From: Pyropia yezoensis
Taxonomy: Eukaryota; Rhodophyta; Bangiophyceae; Bangiales; Bangiaceae
Assembly: GCA_009829735.1 (NCBI GenBank)
Contig: CM020619.1
Span: 9,166,375 to 9,230,374 of the forward strand
Direction of reading: 5' to 3'
DNA length: 64,000 bases
Both the position numbers and the translations under genes were made by a program. The number at the start of each line of letters is the position of its first letter. Position 1 is the first letter of the stretch. Below, one piece after another: positions 10,426-22,047 of the stretch. Under the pieces are notes generated by a model. It had not been told where the DNA came from and made no database searches. It saw nothing but the letters and a program-made list of their open reading frames with translations.

Positions 10426-12462
10426 ATGGATCTTGGGGCGGCGGCAGCGGCGTCGGCGTCGGCGTCGGCGGCTGCGGCGGTGACAGCGGCTGTGCCCCCA
10501 CCAGGACTCATCGGCGGCAGCCACGGGGATGACCGCCACCGCGGGCGCACCTGCGGTTTCGGGGGGACGGCCGATGGTGGTAGTGGCAGCAGCAGCGGAA
10601 GCAGCCGTGGCCGGTGCTGCGGCCGTATCGGCGGTGCGGCTGGGCTGGCCAGCGTCGCGTACTTGGCCGGCCCCGCCGCCGCCCCGGCGGGCGTAGCATT
10701 GGTCGCCGCCCCGCAGCTGTCGGGAAGAAGCCCTGACGGCGGCGGCTATGGGGGCGCACCCGCGAGGGGAACTTCCACAGCAGGGAGCTGTCTACAGCCG
10801 GGGGCGCCGCACGTGAGGCCGCCCACCTGCCCTGCCCACGCGCATTGGGCGACGTCGTCGACGGCCGAGAGCGACGACGCCCCCCCCCGTCGGTTGCTGC
10901 CGCTGGCTACCACTGCGGGTGTCCCGCCCGCGATGTGCACCTCTACTCCCCCCACTCCTTCGCCTCCCGGCCCATATGCGCCCGCTGCCCCCTCCATCGT
11001 GACGTACGCGCCGCCGCCGTCGGCGACGGCGGGCGCACCGCAACGGCGGCCACCGGCCGAGGCGTCGCCCCCCCTCCCCGACGGGTCCCCCCGGCCAGCT
11101 GCGCCCCCGGTGGGTCGGTGGCTCTCGTCCCCCCTGGCGGTAGACATGGCCGCCGGCGCGGTGGCGGGCCTCGCGTGTGACTCGGTGATGCACCCGATGG
11201 ACACCATCAAGGCGCGGCTGCAGGCGCAGCGCGGGCCCCCGTGGCGCTACCGGGGTATCATCCACTGTGCGACACGGTCAGTGAGGGATTTGGGTACGTT
11301 TTTGACTCGCTGCGGCCGTGCGTGGGGGGGGTGGCGCTTGCGACACGTCGTGGCGGGGCGGCGGAGGTGTGGCATGGCGCTGGTTGGTGTGCGCTGCGGC
11401 TATCCCTACCAGGCGGTGAGGAGCGCCACAGCGTTCGCGGTCAGTGGAGACGGAACAGTGTCCGTAGAGGGCATCTTTGTTTGAGGATGTGTCTGCCGTG
11501 GGATATCAATGGCTACTAACTTCGATGGACGTTGTTTTTCTGTGTGTTCTCTCCCCCTTTGTCTACCACTGCCCTGCTCTTTGCATGGCAATGGCGCGTT
11601 CTTTGCGCTCACCGCCTCAGGTTTTGCCAAAGGCCTCTACGCCGGCTTTGGTGCGGTCTTTCTCGGCACCGCCCCCACCCACGCGCTAATGTTTGGGGCG
11701 TACCGGGAGTCTGCACGCGAGCTGACGCCGGACTCTCCTCACCCCTACGCCCTCTCTCTGCTGCTGACACTCACAACCGCTTCCTTTGGGGAGGCCATCA
11801 GTCTAGCCACGTATGTGCCGACTGAGGTGGTGGCCAAGCGTATGCAGGTGGCGGCGGTTGGGCCTGGCCGCCACTACCGACACGCCTTCCACGCGTTGTC
11901 GTCCATCAGCCGGGTGGAGGGTGCCCGTGGACTTTACGCCGGCGCTGCAGCGACGGCGCTTCGAGACATCCCCTACACTGCCGTGCAGCTGGCATTATAC
12001 GAGGCGGGCAAGGCGCTGGTGCTTGGGGGGGGGGGGGTACCCGACCCAACGGGCGGTGGCGGCGGCGGCGGGGGCGGTGGTGGCGCCAAGGATATCGCAC
12101 ACGGGGAGGGCGGTGACGGGGGTGGCGGAGACGGCGTCGGCTTTGGGGTGGCTGGCGGCCTGGGCGCCCTCGCTGGCGGCATTGCCGCGGCGGTAACCAA
12201 CCCCCTGGATGTGGTCAAGACGCGCCTCCAGACGCAGCCTGGCGGGGTGGAGCGTATGTACACGGGCGTCTTCGACTGCATGCGGCGGGTGGTGCGGGAG
12301 GAGGGGTGGGGCGCGCTCGGCCGGGGGGTGGGCGCCCGTGTCGCGTGGGTGGCCCCGTCGAGCGCGATCGTCCTCGCCGTTTTTGAAGCAACAGGGCGGG
12401 CGTTGGGGGGGGGAGAGGGCGCGAGTGGCGAGGCGCCTATGCCAGAGCAGGCCCCTGGCTAG
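10426..12462 (+). CDS. mitochondrial carrier family protein, SAM-carrier-like, two exons
   Basis: Exons 10426-11293 and 11621-12462 (569 aa). The 327-bp intron has donor GTACGT and acceptor CCTCAG, and the phase-1 join gives DLGFAKGLYAGFG. The three signature P-x-D/E-x-x-K/R motifs are all present: HPMDTIKARLQAQ (P257), VPTEVVAKRMQ (P356) and NPLDVVKTRLQTQ (P484). This implies six membrane helices in the inner mitochondrial or plastid membrane. The second-motif wording is closest, from memory, to S-adenosylmethionine carriers, so substrate is a guess. Oddities are a roughly 240-residue low-complexity N-terminal extension and a Gly-rich insert between repeats 2 and 3. The ATG at 10426 is the first in frame, and an upstream exon is possible. 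Confidence 0.88.
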
Positions 12463-12990
12463 GCGGGACTTGTCGGGCGGAGGAAGGGGGAGAGTACAGC
12501 GGCATCGGGGTCCTCAGCCGTGTATCTAACCTTCTGGTCAGGTCCCTTTTACGGGTTGTCCTCAAGGTTGGATCGGCGGTGCTTGAAGTGAAAGACCTTG
12601 GTCGGCCAGCGTGTTGAATATACAAATGGCAACAATTGTTAGCGACGGCCCGTATGTCGAGGACACAGTTGTCTGTGCGCAGGGGTCTGAATGGCGCGGC
12701 GCCCCGGTGCGTCGGGGGCTCGATAGCGTCGCAACTGAAACGCATCGATACCAACTCACGCAGTTACCCTACCGCACACAGGCCGCATCACAGAGAGACG
12801 CCAACTGCAGAGGCCCCCAACCGCAGAGACCCCAAAACGCAGAGGCCCAAACGTCAAAGGCCCGCTGGCACAGGGATCTGACGACCAAGACCATCGTGCT
12901 CCTCCAAGAAGAGACGAAACATAACAGGATGACAAGAGCTCTAGGACCACGAACGCACCCTCATAGCAGGCAGATTCCCCCAGGGGCGCC
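12463..12990. other. 3' flank, no gene seen
   Basis: Mixed-composition sequence downstream of the carrier gene, including an A-rich stretch (12780-12930) with CAGAG/CAAAG-like short words. No coding signal. Confidence 0.4.
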
Positions 12991-13310
12991 CTATCGGCCC
13001 ACACCGTCCCCGTCTCCACTTCCTCTCCTCGCGTCGCGGGTGTACAGGAACGACTCCTCCTCATCGTCGACAGACAACCGCCTGGCGCCTCTCGCGCCCG
13101 TCACAGTCTGCGGTAGCCGCCGACCAGCGGCCGACGGCCACGGCCGGGGCGACGCGCTGCCCACCGCCGTACCGTGAGGGGGGGCTGTGGCAGGAAGGGA
13201 CTGTCTCTCGACGCGCGACACGTCGGGGCCAGGCTGGCGGGCTGTTCCCGGTTGGGGAAGAGGGGCGAAGCGAGCGACCGGCGAGTGGCGGCGAGGACTC
13301 CGAGCGCCAT
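12991..13310 (-). CDS. possible small organelle-targeted protein with a frame break
   Basis: The ATG at 13310 begins a transit-peptide-like stretch (MALGVLAATRRSLASPLF). The frame stays plausible until a run of C on this strand (13178-13184). After that, a different minus frame carries a protein-like tail (GARRLSVDDEEESFLYTRD) to a stop at 12991. A single indel in the run would join them into a protein of about 105 aa. No family recognised. The RRLS-acidic motif and the lack of stops are the only support. It may equally be noncoding. Confidence 0.3.
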
Positions 13311-13735
13311 CAGGCCTCAGTCCAGGAGCGATGCGATGCCTGCGCCTCACACCCGCGGTGTCGTCCAGTCCACACAAGATCGTAAGCTGTCATGTCTGAG
13401 TATGTGGACTGGCTCTCAAAGCCCAAAGCCCTATTTCGGATCTCACATACACTCACATCCCTATTTGAGGACGGTTCTCTGGGGCTTTGAGCCCCTCTTG
13501 AAAGCCTCCTCAGACAGGTGCCGAATTTATCGGGCAGGGTGGCGAACAGCCTTCTAATTCCCAGCGTTCGGGCTGATTGGAGCAACTGGGGGCGTCCAGC
13601 TGTCCAAGAGGCGACCAGCGCCCCTGCTGTCGCGTGCGCAGGACAGTGGCCCTGGCTAGGGTTGCTGTGGACGCTCGCAGCCGACCACTCCGGCGGCTTC
13701 TCGTCGGCGGCTGTGGCCTGGGGGGCCGTCTGTCG
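13311..13735. other. 5' flank of transposon-like gene with short inverted repeat
   Basis: Contains CTCAAAGCCC (13415-13424) and its complement GGGCTTTGAG (13482-13491), with CTCACATACAC and CCCTATTT between them. It may be part of the left flank or end of the transposon-like unit that follows. No gene seen. Confidence 0.4.
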
Positions 13736-14600
13736 GCGGTGGCGAACGGCGGCAACCACCGACTGTGCAGCCGTTCGCCGGCCGGCGGCTCCCACCGCCT
13801 TCTTTGCATCCGTCTGGCGGCGGCCGGCGGCCACTACTGCCTGTGCAGCCGTCTGGCGGGCACTACCGCCTGTGCGGTCGTCCAGCGGCGGCCGGCGGCC
13901 ACCGCGTTCTTTGCAGCCGTCCGGCGGCCACTTCTGCCTGGGCGATCGTCCAGCGGCGGCCGGCGGCTACCGCCGTTTTCGCAGCTGTCTGGCGGCGGTC
14001 GGCGGCCACCACCGCCTGTGCAGTCGTCCGGCGGCGGTCGGCGGCCACTACTGCCTGTGCGATTGTCCAGCGACGGCTGGCGGCCACCACCGACTGTGCA
14101 GTCGTTCGCCGGCCGGTGGCTCGCACCACATTTTTTGCAGCTGTCTGGCGGCGGCCGGCGGCCACTACTGCCTGTGCAGCCGTCTGGCGGCGACTACCGC
14201 CTGTGCGGTCGTCCAGCGGCGACCGTCGGCCACCGCGTTCTTTGCAGCCGCCCGGCGGCCACTACCGCCTGTGCGGTCGTCCAGCGGCGTCCGGGGGCCA
14301 CCGCGTTCTTTGCAGCCGTTCGGCGGCCACTACTGCCTGTACGATCGTCAGCGGCGGCCGGCGGCTACCGCCGTTTTTGCAGCTGTCTGGCGGCGGTCGG
14401 CGGCCACCACCGCCTGTGCAGTCGTCCGGCGGCGACCGGCGGCCACCTCCGTGTTTGCTCGTCGGCGAGGCGGTGCCCGAGGTCCGCCTGCGGCGTTGGC
14501 GACCGGCGGCGACCGCCACCTGTGCAGTCTTCCGGAGGCGGCCGGCGGCCACCACCGTGTGCGCTGCGGTGGGCCGCGTGCTGGGCGTGGTGCCGGCGGG
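13736..14600. repeat. GC-rich minisatellite upstream of transposase
   Basis: Tandem variants of GGCGGCCACTACCGCCTGTG and GCAGCCGTCTGGCGGCGG, with a base period near 35-40 bp. A longer-range repeat of about 400 bp is also present: the block near 13971-14033 recurs almost exactly near 14369-14432. All plus frames are largely open, and the frame of the downstream transposase is open across the whole array (from about 13518). Confidence 0.8.
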
Positions 14601-14678
14601 GATCATTGCCGTTTTGATAGTCGGGCGCAAGCCTCGACCGTCACCTCTCTGCCACCGCTGCGGCACGTGGACGCCACG

Positions 14679-17600
14679 ATGGCGGACCGCGCCGTGTCGT
14701 ACGTCTGTCCCCACTGCTCTCGGCTGTTCAAGAGCTCCCACCTGTGCCAGCGTCATTTGACGCGCACTCATGTGGGTCTTCCTAGAGCCTACCCGACGAT
14801 TGTGCTGCTGCACGGACAACAAGGACCGGAAGATGGCTTGATTGAATACGCGTCGGGGGCGGTGGTTCCTAATGGCGATGTCGCCGGAGGGGGCAGCAGC
14901 GTGGCAGCAGCAGCCCCTGAGGCGGCTGCCGAGGCAGGCAGTGGAGTTGTCTATGTCGGGGGGGCACCAACATTAGTCGGTACATCCACTGTCTGTCCTG
15001 CAACCGAGGCAGTGACGACGGGTGCTGCCAGTATCTGCGCCCGCGTGCGTGCTCTGTACGATAGCTTTGGTGACCTTGGGCGTGCGAGGCCTATGCACAT
15101 GCGTAGCGGCCTCAGGCCGACGCGGTTTGATTCACCCTTTCTGAGGACCACGCTGCGCCACGCCGTCCTGGCGAACTGGACGGGCTCGTCCAGATCGTCC
15201 TCCCAGAGCTTGTGGCGTCTGATGAGTGCCACACCTGACGGTGGCCCGGCGCCGGAGCGGTCATGCGCCGCTGCTATCACGGCGGCATTCAAGTCGGCGT
15301 CCGGTTCTTCGATTGCCATCAAGCAGGAGCAGGAGCGTCTGGTTTACCTGGCTGGGTGGATGGAGACGTCCCTCAAGTCGTCGAGCGGCACCTATGCATA
15401 TATGTATAGGAGCGGTTTGAAGCTGCTGCTGGAAGCGCTGCGGGACGCGCCCGTCAAGCACCTTTTCACTCCCGCGACTGTGGGCGTGCCAACAGAGCTC
15501 GTCGGACCGTCTCGCGGCGGGATCTTTGAGATGTACGAGGCCGACGTTCGGAAAACGCACGGGGAGCGGGCATTTGTGCTGCCCTTTTCGCTCTTCTCTG
15601 ACGGCACCACCCTACCCAACTCCAAGGCGGCGTCGGCCCACCCTCTGCGCATCTCCGCCGAGTTCTTGCCGGCCGACCAGCCTCGCGAATGGCACTCGTT
15701 GGGTGCGTTTCCCCACGTGCTGGCTCTACTGGGACGCGGGGGGAGTGAACGTGCACGAGAGGCCCGCCGGGAGCTTCTGCAACGCGCTTTGTTCATCACT
15801 CTGGACGATATCTTCAAGGCCAGTCACGATGGCGTGCTCGTGGACCTGGGTGGAGATCTTGGCGTTTGGCGTGCTTTCCCCCGTCAGGTTTGCTACAGCG
15901 CCGATTACCCGGAAAAGCGGGCGCTCCTGTGCTTGCGCGGCATTGGGTGTATGCACCAGTGCTCAACCTGTGTGGCGGCGCTACCTGTGTTCTGCGACCG
16001 CGAGGCTGTGGATGCCGCGCCGAGAGAGGTCGTCGTGACGGTGAATGACCAGCTCCAGTCACACAACTTGGACTCTGCTGTCGTGCGGGGTAGCAAGGCA
16101 GAGAGAGACCGACTCTGCGAGCTACACAGCTGCAACGCGCTGCCACCGTCTCTGTCGTGCATGGCCGGGTTGGGGAGTCGGCCGTATCTACTCTATCGCG
16201 TCTTTGGTCTGGACGTATTGCACGTACGTTGGTCTGCTTGTGTGTCGCTTGGCTCCAGTTGTACGGGTTGGGCAGCGCGGACGAGGCGCGGCGAAGAGTC
16301 GGGCATCACCCTTTCATGGGCTCGATCTGGTTCTTGCGATCACGGGTGGTAAGACTGACATGACACTCTGTTAATGTGCTCTCCACCAGTAATGGCGTTC
16401 ACTTGTCCAGGTTCTTGCATTGGGGCTGGCCCGAGACATGACTGTTTGGGCTGTGGAGTGGCTGCACGCAGTGTGTGGAGGTGGTCCGGCAATCTACGGC
16501 TCGCTGCCAGCGACATTGACGACCGCCTCAGCCCGGGCCGAGCTCTTTGGCCGCCGGTCGTCCGTGTCAACGGCCTTCCCAGGGTACGTGAGTCGCTATT
16601 TTGTGCAGAGAGCGCAGCCGTGTGCGTACCAGCGGAGTGGAGGATTGAAGCGGTGCGAGAGCGGTCGGATGCCTACACCATGTACTGGTTAGGTTGTGCA
16701 GCATGACAGATTTGTTGTCTCTGTACTCTCTCGGACCGAGAACTGACTTCAAGCACGTCGTTCAGTATTGCGTTGTGTTTTTGACATACCTGCTACCGTT
16801 CGAACGACTGTTCAGTGCTTTTGTCTTGCCTGGGACGCTTCAGTCGTCGTATACTGGCGCTCAGCTGCGATCCGCTGCCACAATGTATGCGCTCATGGTG
16901 GACGGGCTGTTTGGACCAGCTAACTGGGAAGCGGTGAAGGCGCAGGCACGCTTTGATATCTCTCGACGGAGAAGCACTCGGCTACGGCAGGACGGGGGGA
17001 CGGTTGCGTTTTCAGCTCCGGCTGCCTCAGCCCCTGGTGGCGCGGCGGGTCTCCCAGCACCAGGCACCTATAACTGGGAGCCTTTTTTCCAGCGCTTTGG
17101 AGACATGACGCCTCAGGACGCGATGACGTCGGTGATGGCGGCGTTTGGTCGGCTGGTGAGTGACTTTTACGGGTACAACCAGCCGTCTACAGCGCCTACG
17201 CGTGCCGAGCGGGCGGCAAGAGTACGACAGCAGGCTCAAGACTTCGCACTGGGAATGGTCCAGCCGCTGTTTGGCTCTAAGCGCTCAACCAAGCTGCACG
17301 AGGCGCTATGTCACGCAGCTGATGAAATTGAACTCCGTGAGGACTTCTCCATGGCGGACACGAGCCTCAACGAGCAAAAGCATAAGCTGGAGAAGGCGGC
17401 GTACCGGCGCACGAACAGGCAAACGGCGTCGTCGGGGCGCCAGTTGCTCACTGTCGCACAGGCGCGCGTCGTGCTGCAAAGGGAGGAGGCGCTCGCTGCA
17501 CGGGCGACGCATGCCGCGCAACCTGAGGAGGAAGATCGGACGTCTCAAGTGTCCGATGAGGACAGCGATGAAGATTCGTCCGACGACGGGGAGCCCATCT

Positions 17601-18574
17601 CTACTGGACTGCCGCTGGGTAGGGGCTTTCGCGGAACGCGAGTGCCCGTTGAGCAGCTGGCCAAGCGTCCCGGTCTTTGTTCTCTGGCCGCCTTGCTGGG
17701 TCTACCGGGTTATGCACACATCACCCTCCTGACCGGCATCCACTTCACCGCCACGTATGAGTGGAACGCGCTCCCGTGCGTCGAGCTACTGAGGAGCTCC
17801 GAGATGTTCTGTGGCGCCGCGTGGCGTGACTGCGTCATCTTTCGCCGCCATGCGGGTGACCACGCGCTGTTTGGCCTGGTGAGGTTGATTGTGGCGGGCG
17901 GCTCAGCGGACGCCACCGCTGAGCCACGTGCGGTGGTGCAGTGTATGCAGGCGGCCGTGCCTCTTCCCGGCGCCGCTCTTGCGGCGGCGGGGTACGACAG
18001 ATTGTGCTGGGCGTTTGACGACGACACAGCGGAGTGGCCGACGCTCGCCGTCGTGCCGTTGAGTGGCTTGCAACGCATTGCGCACGTCGTCCCGGACGTG
18101 CAGGTTCGGACGCCGAGCGACGAGGTGACGCAACCAACTCCTGGCGAAGATCAAGAGGCTGGCAAAATGCGGTCCCAGGTTTTTCTCAACAACATCTTGT
18201 TCAAGTCTACAACACCCGCGCAGCAGCGGGCCCAACGTCTGCGCGCAGCAAAGACGATGGCGGTGAAGGTACGACCAGCCGTCGCGTACGCAGCGATCAC
18301 ACGGGGGGTCGCCTGGGAGTCGGCAGCGTGCCGGCGGTCTCGGTGCGGGTGCCGAGGGTGGTCAGCCAGCCCGCGTCGGCGGCCACCTCGGCGGCGAGGA
18401 CCGGCAGCATGTGCACCGATCGGCGGCGGCGGTCGCCGCCGCCGCCACCGCCACCGCCACCGCCACCACCACCACCACCGCCGCCACCACCACCACCACC
18501 ACAACCGCCACCGTCACCACCACCGCCACGCCCGCCGCCACCACAGCGGCCATAGCCGTCTGCGTCGGCGCTAG
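14679..18574 (+). CDS. Plavaka-like transposase with N-terminal C2H2 zinc finger
   Basis: Exons 14679-16223, 16411-16583 and 16702-18574 (1196 aa). Introns of 187 and 118 bp both have donor GTACGT and acceptors CCAG/GCAG, and phases match. From ATG MADRAVSYVC, a C-x2-C-x12-H-x4-H finger uses C10, C13, H26 and H31. The core has features I associate with Plavaka/KDZ-type transposases of the CACTA superfamily: PFSLFSDGTTLPNSKAAS, CLRGIGCMHQCSTC, a join giving DVLHVLALGLARDM, and later TKLHEALCHAADE with SLNEQKHKLEKAAYRRTNR. An acidic tract (EDSDEDSSDDGE) follows. After MAVK (18266) a GTACGA donor occurs and the rest is His-rich simple sequence, so the true end may be earlier or spliced further. 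Confidence 0.75.
18410..18560. repeat. CCACCG/CAC microsatellite
   Basis: Simple sequence of CCACCG and CACCAC triplets. It encodes His or Pro runs depending on frame and overlaps the uncertain 3' end of the transposase gene. Confidence 0.85.
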
Positions 18575-18829
18575 CTGCCGCGGCGGTGGCGGTCAGCGCC
18601 GGGCGTCGCCCCCCCCCGCCCGGTGCGTCGGGGGCGGTGGCACCCCCAGCGGGCGGGCGGCGGCGTCAGCCACGCAAGCTGCGGAGACTCCCGCCGACGA
18701 GGCGGCCCGGCATCCCACCCTCACTGTCAGTGGCCGCTTCGCCAGACCGCCCACGCCAGCCGCCGCTACCCGCGGCCACTTCACCGGCGGCGCCCGCGGC
18801 GGCGGCAGCCGACGGCGCCGCCACTGGCG

Positions 18830-18863
<34 letters not shown>

Positions 18864-19451
18864 GAGCCCCCACGGAAACGCGTCGCCATCGCCCCTCCCC
18901 CCCCAGCCGTCGGCGGCCTGTGCTCGCGGCGAGGCGGTGGCAATGGAATGGCGGCGGACTGGCGATTGCGGTGGCGGCGGGCGGCCTGCCTGCATCGATG
19001 GGCGAGCCTGTGGCGGCTTCCGTGGGTGGTCTTCCGGCGGTGGAGCACAAGCGCCCTGTGTGGCTCCTTGCGAGCCGCCGCAGACCTCCCCCACTCAGGC
19101 GCCAACGCCGCCTCCTGGCAAGACGCGCTACTGGCGGCTACTGGTGGGCATACTTCGGTTGCGGACGGCAGGGGGACGGGAGCGAAGCCAGCGCTGTTTT
19201 TTGGCGCCGTTATGATCTGCAACACATGCGGCGTCGGGTCCTTGTGCGCGGGGGGCCGTGAGGGCGGCGAATGCTCCCCCCCTCCCAAGGCTTGGCGGGT
19301 TTTGAAAGCGATAAGAGCCTCCTGTCGAAAGAGCTGTGCCCCACGAGCATTACGCTGCGGTTACAACGCCTCATAAAACAGAGCGGGGGTTGCTTGCACT
19401 CAATATGGACCCCATTTACGCACCACGTCATATCCTCCCCAGTACGCCGTC
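18575..19451. other. low-complexity GC-rich region, no confident gene
   Basis: Includes a GGC triplet run at 18828-18862. Plus and minus frames are open, but composition is driven by triplet repeats. A further 3' exon of the transposase gene could lie here (stop in the frame ending near 19211 or 19376), but I could not fix splice sites. Confidence 0.4.
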
Positions 19452-21092
19452 CTACACACTCCGTGCGTGGTCATTGGCCACACACTCCCCGCGAGGGCTG
19501 CGGGAAGCCATGTGCCGCTGCAACATTGAAACCAAGTTGTAAACGTTGTGGGCCGTTGAACGCATCTCACGTCCGCTGCTGACGAGCTCGGAGAGAGAGT
19601 CCTCTACGTCCATAGTGCGATACGAGCCCTTGCTTGACAGCCCCGCCCGCACATGACTCACAGCAAGAGCCGCTCGGCCCGTGACTTCCTGTGAAGACCC
19701 AAGAAGGATTCGCAGCTCAGCCATTGCCGTTTCGGCAATGGCCATGGACCGAGCATCAAAGCCGCTTGCCTCGAGCCCCGCGTCGATGCCTATCGGGGCC
19801 AGCCGACCCCGCTCTGCAGCTGAAAAGCGGCGGTGGCCGCCGGAGGAGAGGTGAAGCAGTGCAACGGCAGCCGCTTTGCAGTCATACTGCGCATCCCAGG
19901 TCGGGTTCCGACCCGCACTCCACGCCGTGTCGCAAACGCCAACGGCTTTCTCCCGGGGATTCGAGACCACCGCCACATTGCAGCATGCGCCATCGTCGCC
20001 ACGATTCGCCACTGACGCAGGGTTGAGTGCCGAGTTGTGAGCGTTGGCGGAAGCGATCTCTATCCCCGCGTGCGTGCGTGTCAGCACCGCGCGGCCACTG
20101 CCAAAGTCAGCGCCCCCCCCCCCAGCCATGGAGGTGCGCACCGCCGTGCCGCCATCGCTACCGGTACCCACACGCGCGGAGTCTTGCGCCGCCGTGCCGC
20201 CGTCGTCAGCAGCATCCACATCGCGACGAAGCAGAGCATCGTGAGGCACACTGACACCATGGCCAACGGCAATCCCCCCCCTGCCCGAAGTGGAGTCGTC
20301 TTCTGTCGTGCCGACGTCGCGACCATCAATACCTCCCCCTCCGCGGATGGAATCGCGCGCCGCCATGCCGCCGCCTCGAGCTGCCTGCCCCTTCCCCAGA
20401 ATTTCAGAGTCATTCGCCGTGGCCCCACCACAGCCAACGGCATCCCAGTCCCCCGAGGGCTCGGCATCTTGTGCAGCTGTGCCACCATTTCCAACAACTC
20501 GCCCCGCCCTTGGCTGGTCGTCGTCGGCTGCAGGCCTGCCACCATCGCCAGGGGCACCGACCCCCACCCCTGCAGTGGGTTCGAGGACCCCTGTGCCGCT
20601 ATCGTTAATGGCAATTCCCGCCCGCCCCGGCGAGGAGTCCTGTGTCACCATGCCATGCTGGCCAGCGGCACCACCCGCGTCACCTGCGGCTGACTCAAGC
20701 GCCGCCGAGGCGCCACCGCCAACCTTCGCGCCGCCGGAAGCCCCATCGCCACATGTCGCCGCGCACGGGCCAGTTCCGCTCCAATGCTTGCTCACCGAGC
20801 CCAACGTCCCATCTTCCCGCACCGAGGGGAATGCTTGCTGCTCCCCGACCGCGTCACCCACGGCCGGGGCGGTGTCACAGGCTGCAACGAAAAGCTCGGC
20901 CGAGGCGCCCGAGTTTCCCGACGATTCCCTGGGAAGGGCCGAGCTGAGCAGAGGTCCCGGAAGAGAAGGCCCGGCAACGGCTGCAGGGTGTGGTTTGACG
21001 ATATTGCCGTTGCCTGAAGCACTGGCAGGGTCCACCTCAGCGGCGCCGCTGACGGTTGAGCCAGCGTCGACAACAACCGTCGGAAGCGTCAT
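19452..21092 (-). CDS. unknown protein with degenerate GG-TAAQDS repeats
   Basis: 546 aa from the ATG at 21092 (MTLPTVVVDAGS) to the stop at 19452, intronless. The middle third has a loose 15-20 residue repeat built on GGTAAQDS/GGMAARDS/GGTAVRTS motifs with Gly-rich linkers. The C-terminal 130 residues look folded and helical (SMAIAETAMAELRILLG; DVEDSLSELVSSGREM; VYNLVSMLQRHMASR). No family or catalytic motif recognised and no signal peptide or membrane helix seen. It follows the transposase in convergent orientation, so it could be an accessory element gene, but nothing shows this directly. Confidence 0.6.
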   Translation of the reverse strand: MTLPTVVVDAGSTVSGAAEVDPASASGNGNIVKPHPAAVAGPSLPGPLLSSALPRESSGNSGASAELFVAACDTAPAVGDAVGEQQAFPSVREDGTLGSVSKHWSGTGPCAATCGDGASGGAKVGGGASAALESAAGDAGGAAGQHGMVTQDSSPGRAGIAINDSGTGVLEPTAGVGVGAPGDGGRPAADDDQPRAGRVVGNGGTAAQDAEPSGDWDAVGCGGATANDSEILGKGQAARGGGMAARDSIRGGGGIDGRDVGTTEDDSTSGRGGIAVGHGVSVPHDALLRRDVDAADDGGTAAQDSARVGTGSDGGTAVRTSMAGGGGADFGSGRAVLTRTHAGIEIASANAHNSALNPASVANRGDDGACCNVAVVSNPREKAVGVCDTAWSAGRNPTWDAQYDCKAAAVALLHLSSGGHRRFSAAERGRLAPIGIDAGLEASGFDARSMAIAETAMAELRILLGSSQEVTGRAALAVSHVRAGLSSKGSYRTMDVEDSLSELVSSGREMRSTAHNVYNLVSMLQRHMASRSPRGECVANDHARSV

Positions 21093-22047
21093 GGTTGAGC
21101 TTCCCCGCTGGCACGGGTGTTGATACAGGAGGAGGGCACCCAGTGGAGAATCCCAGCGCGGCACGCTGTGGTAGTGCTAGAGCAGCCGGCCAAGCGCGTC
21201 GGCTAGAAAGTGCCATCACCATCGGGTGTCGCCCTTAGCCTGCGCACCGTAGTTGACCGTGCGTAGAAGCAGGCTGCACGCGCACGTGGCTAGCCCGGGA
21301 CGCACCGCCACGCGCATGGCGAGCGGAAGAGGCCGGCTGGGGGAGCACACGTCCGCCTGACGGTGCAGGGCAATGGCACAGCAGATGCGTGCACCGGCAG
21401 GGCGAACGCGTCGGTGAGCGTTGACTCCCTCGGCCGGTTGGGTGCCCCACCGGACACTGACAGTCGGGCCTCGGATCCGGTTCGATTGTAAGTCGCTCTC
21501 TCAAAGTGGGTTTGCTGATAATTGTCGCGCTTTTAGCCGTGATGGCCAGAAACCTCACTAGAGACACGCCCACTGGCAAGCCCTTGTTCCCCCGCCCATG
21601 GCTCCAGTAAGGCGCTGGATGCCGCCTCGGTTCTTTGTAGTACCCGATTGAAATATTATTATGGACGACCACGCGTGAGCTCGACAGCAGACCCACCTGA
21701 GTCGCTCACAGCAGACAGAAGGAGGCGGGGGGGGGCATCGATTTCAACAGATTTGGCGCAGCTGTCGGCGTACAGCCCGATGCGTGGGCACCTGCCAGAC
21801 CAGACCAACGGAAGGGCTCTTAGAGGGCCAGGCGGGCGTGCGCGGCGAGCCGACTGGGCCCGTGGGATCGACCGCCCTGTCTCGAATTATTCCGCGCTGG
21901 ACACGTGTACATGGGGGCTCCCAAGGACGCATCTGAGAGGGTGGCGGTGACGCCCGCCGAGATCCCAGAGTCATTGAAACCCCCCTCCCAGTAGGTGCTC
22001 ATTCGGTCGAACGGGCGACCCCTCGTTCGGCTCCCCTTCGGTCAATC
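21093..22047. other. intergenic, no gene seen
   Basis: A lower-GC patch lies at 21630-21660. A cluster of TTCGG/CCGAA words at 22010-22082 lies just before the CBS-domain gene and could be regulatory. No coding signal. Confidence 0.4.
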
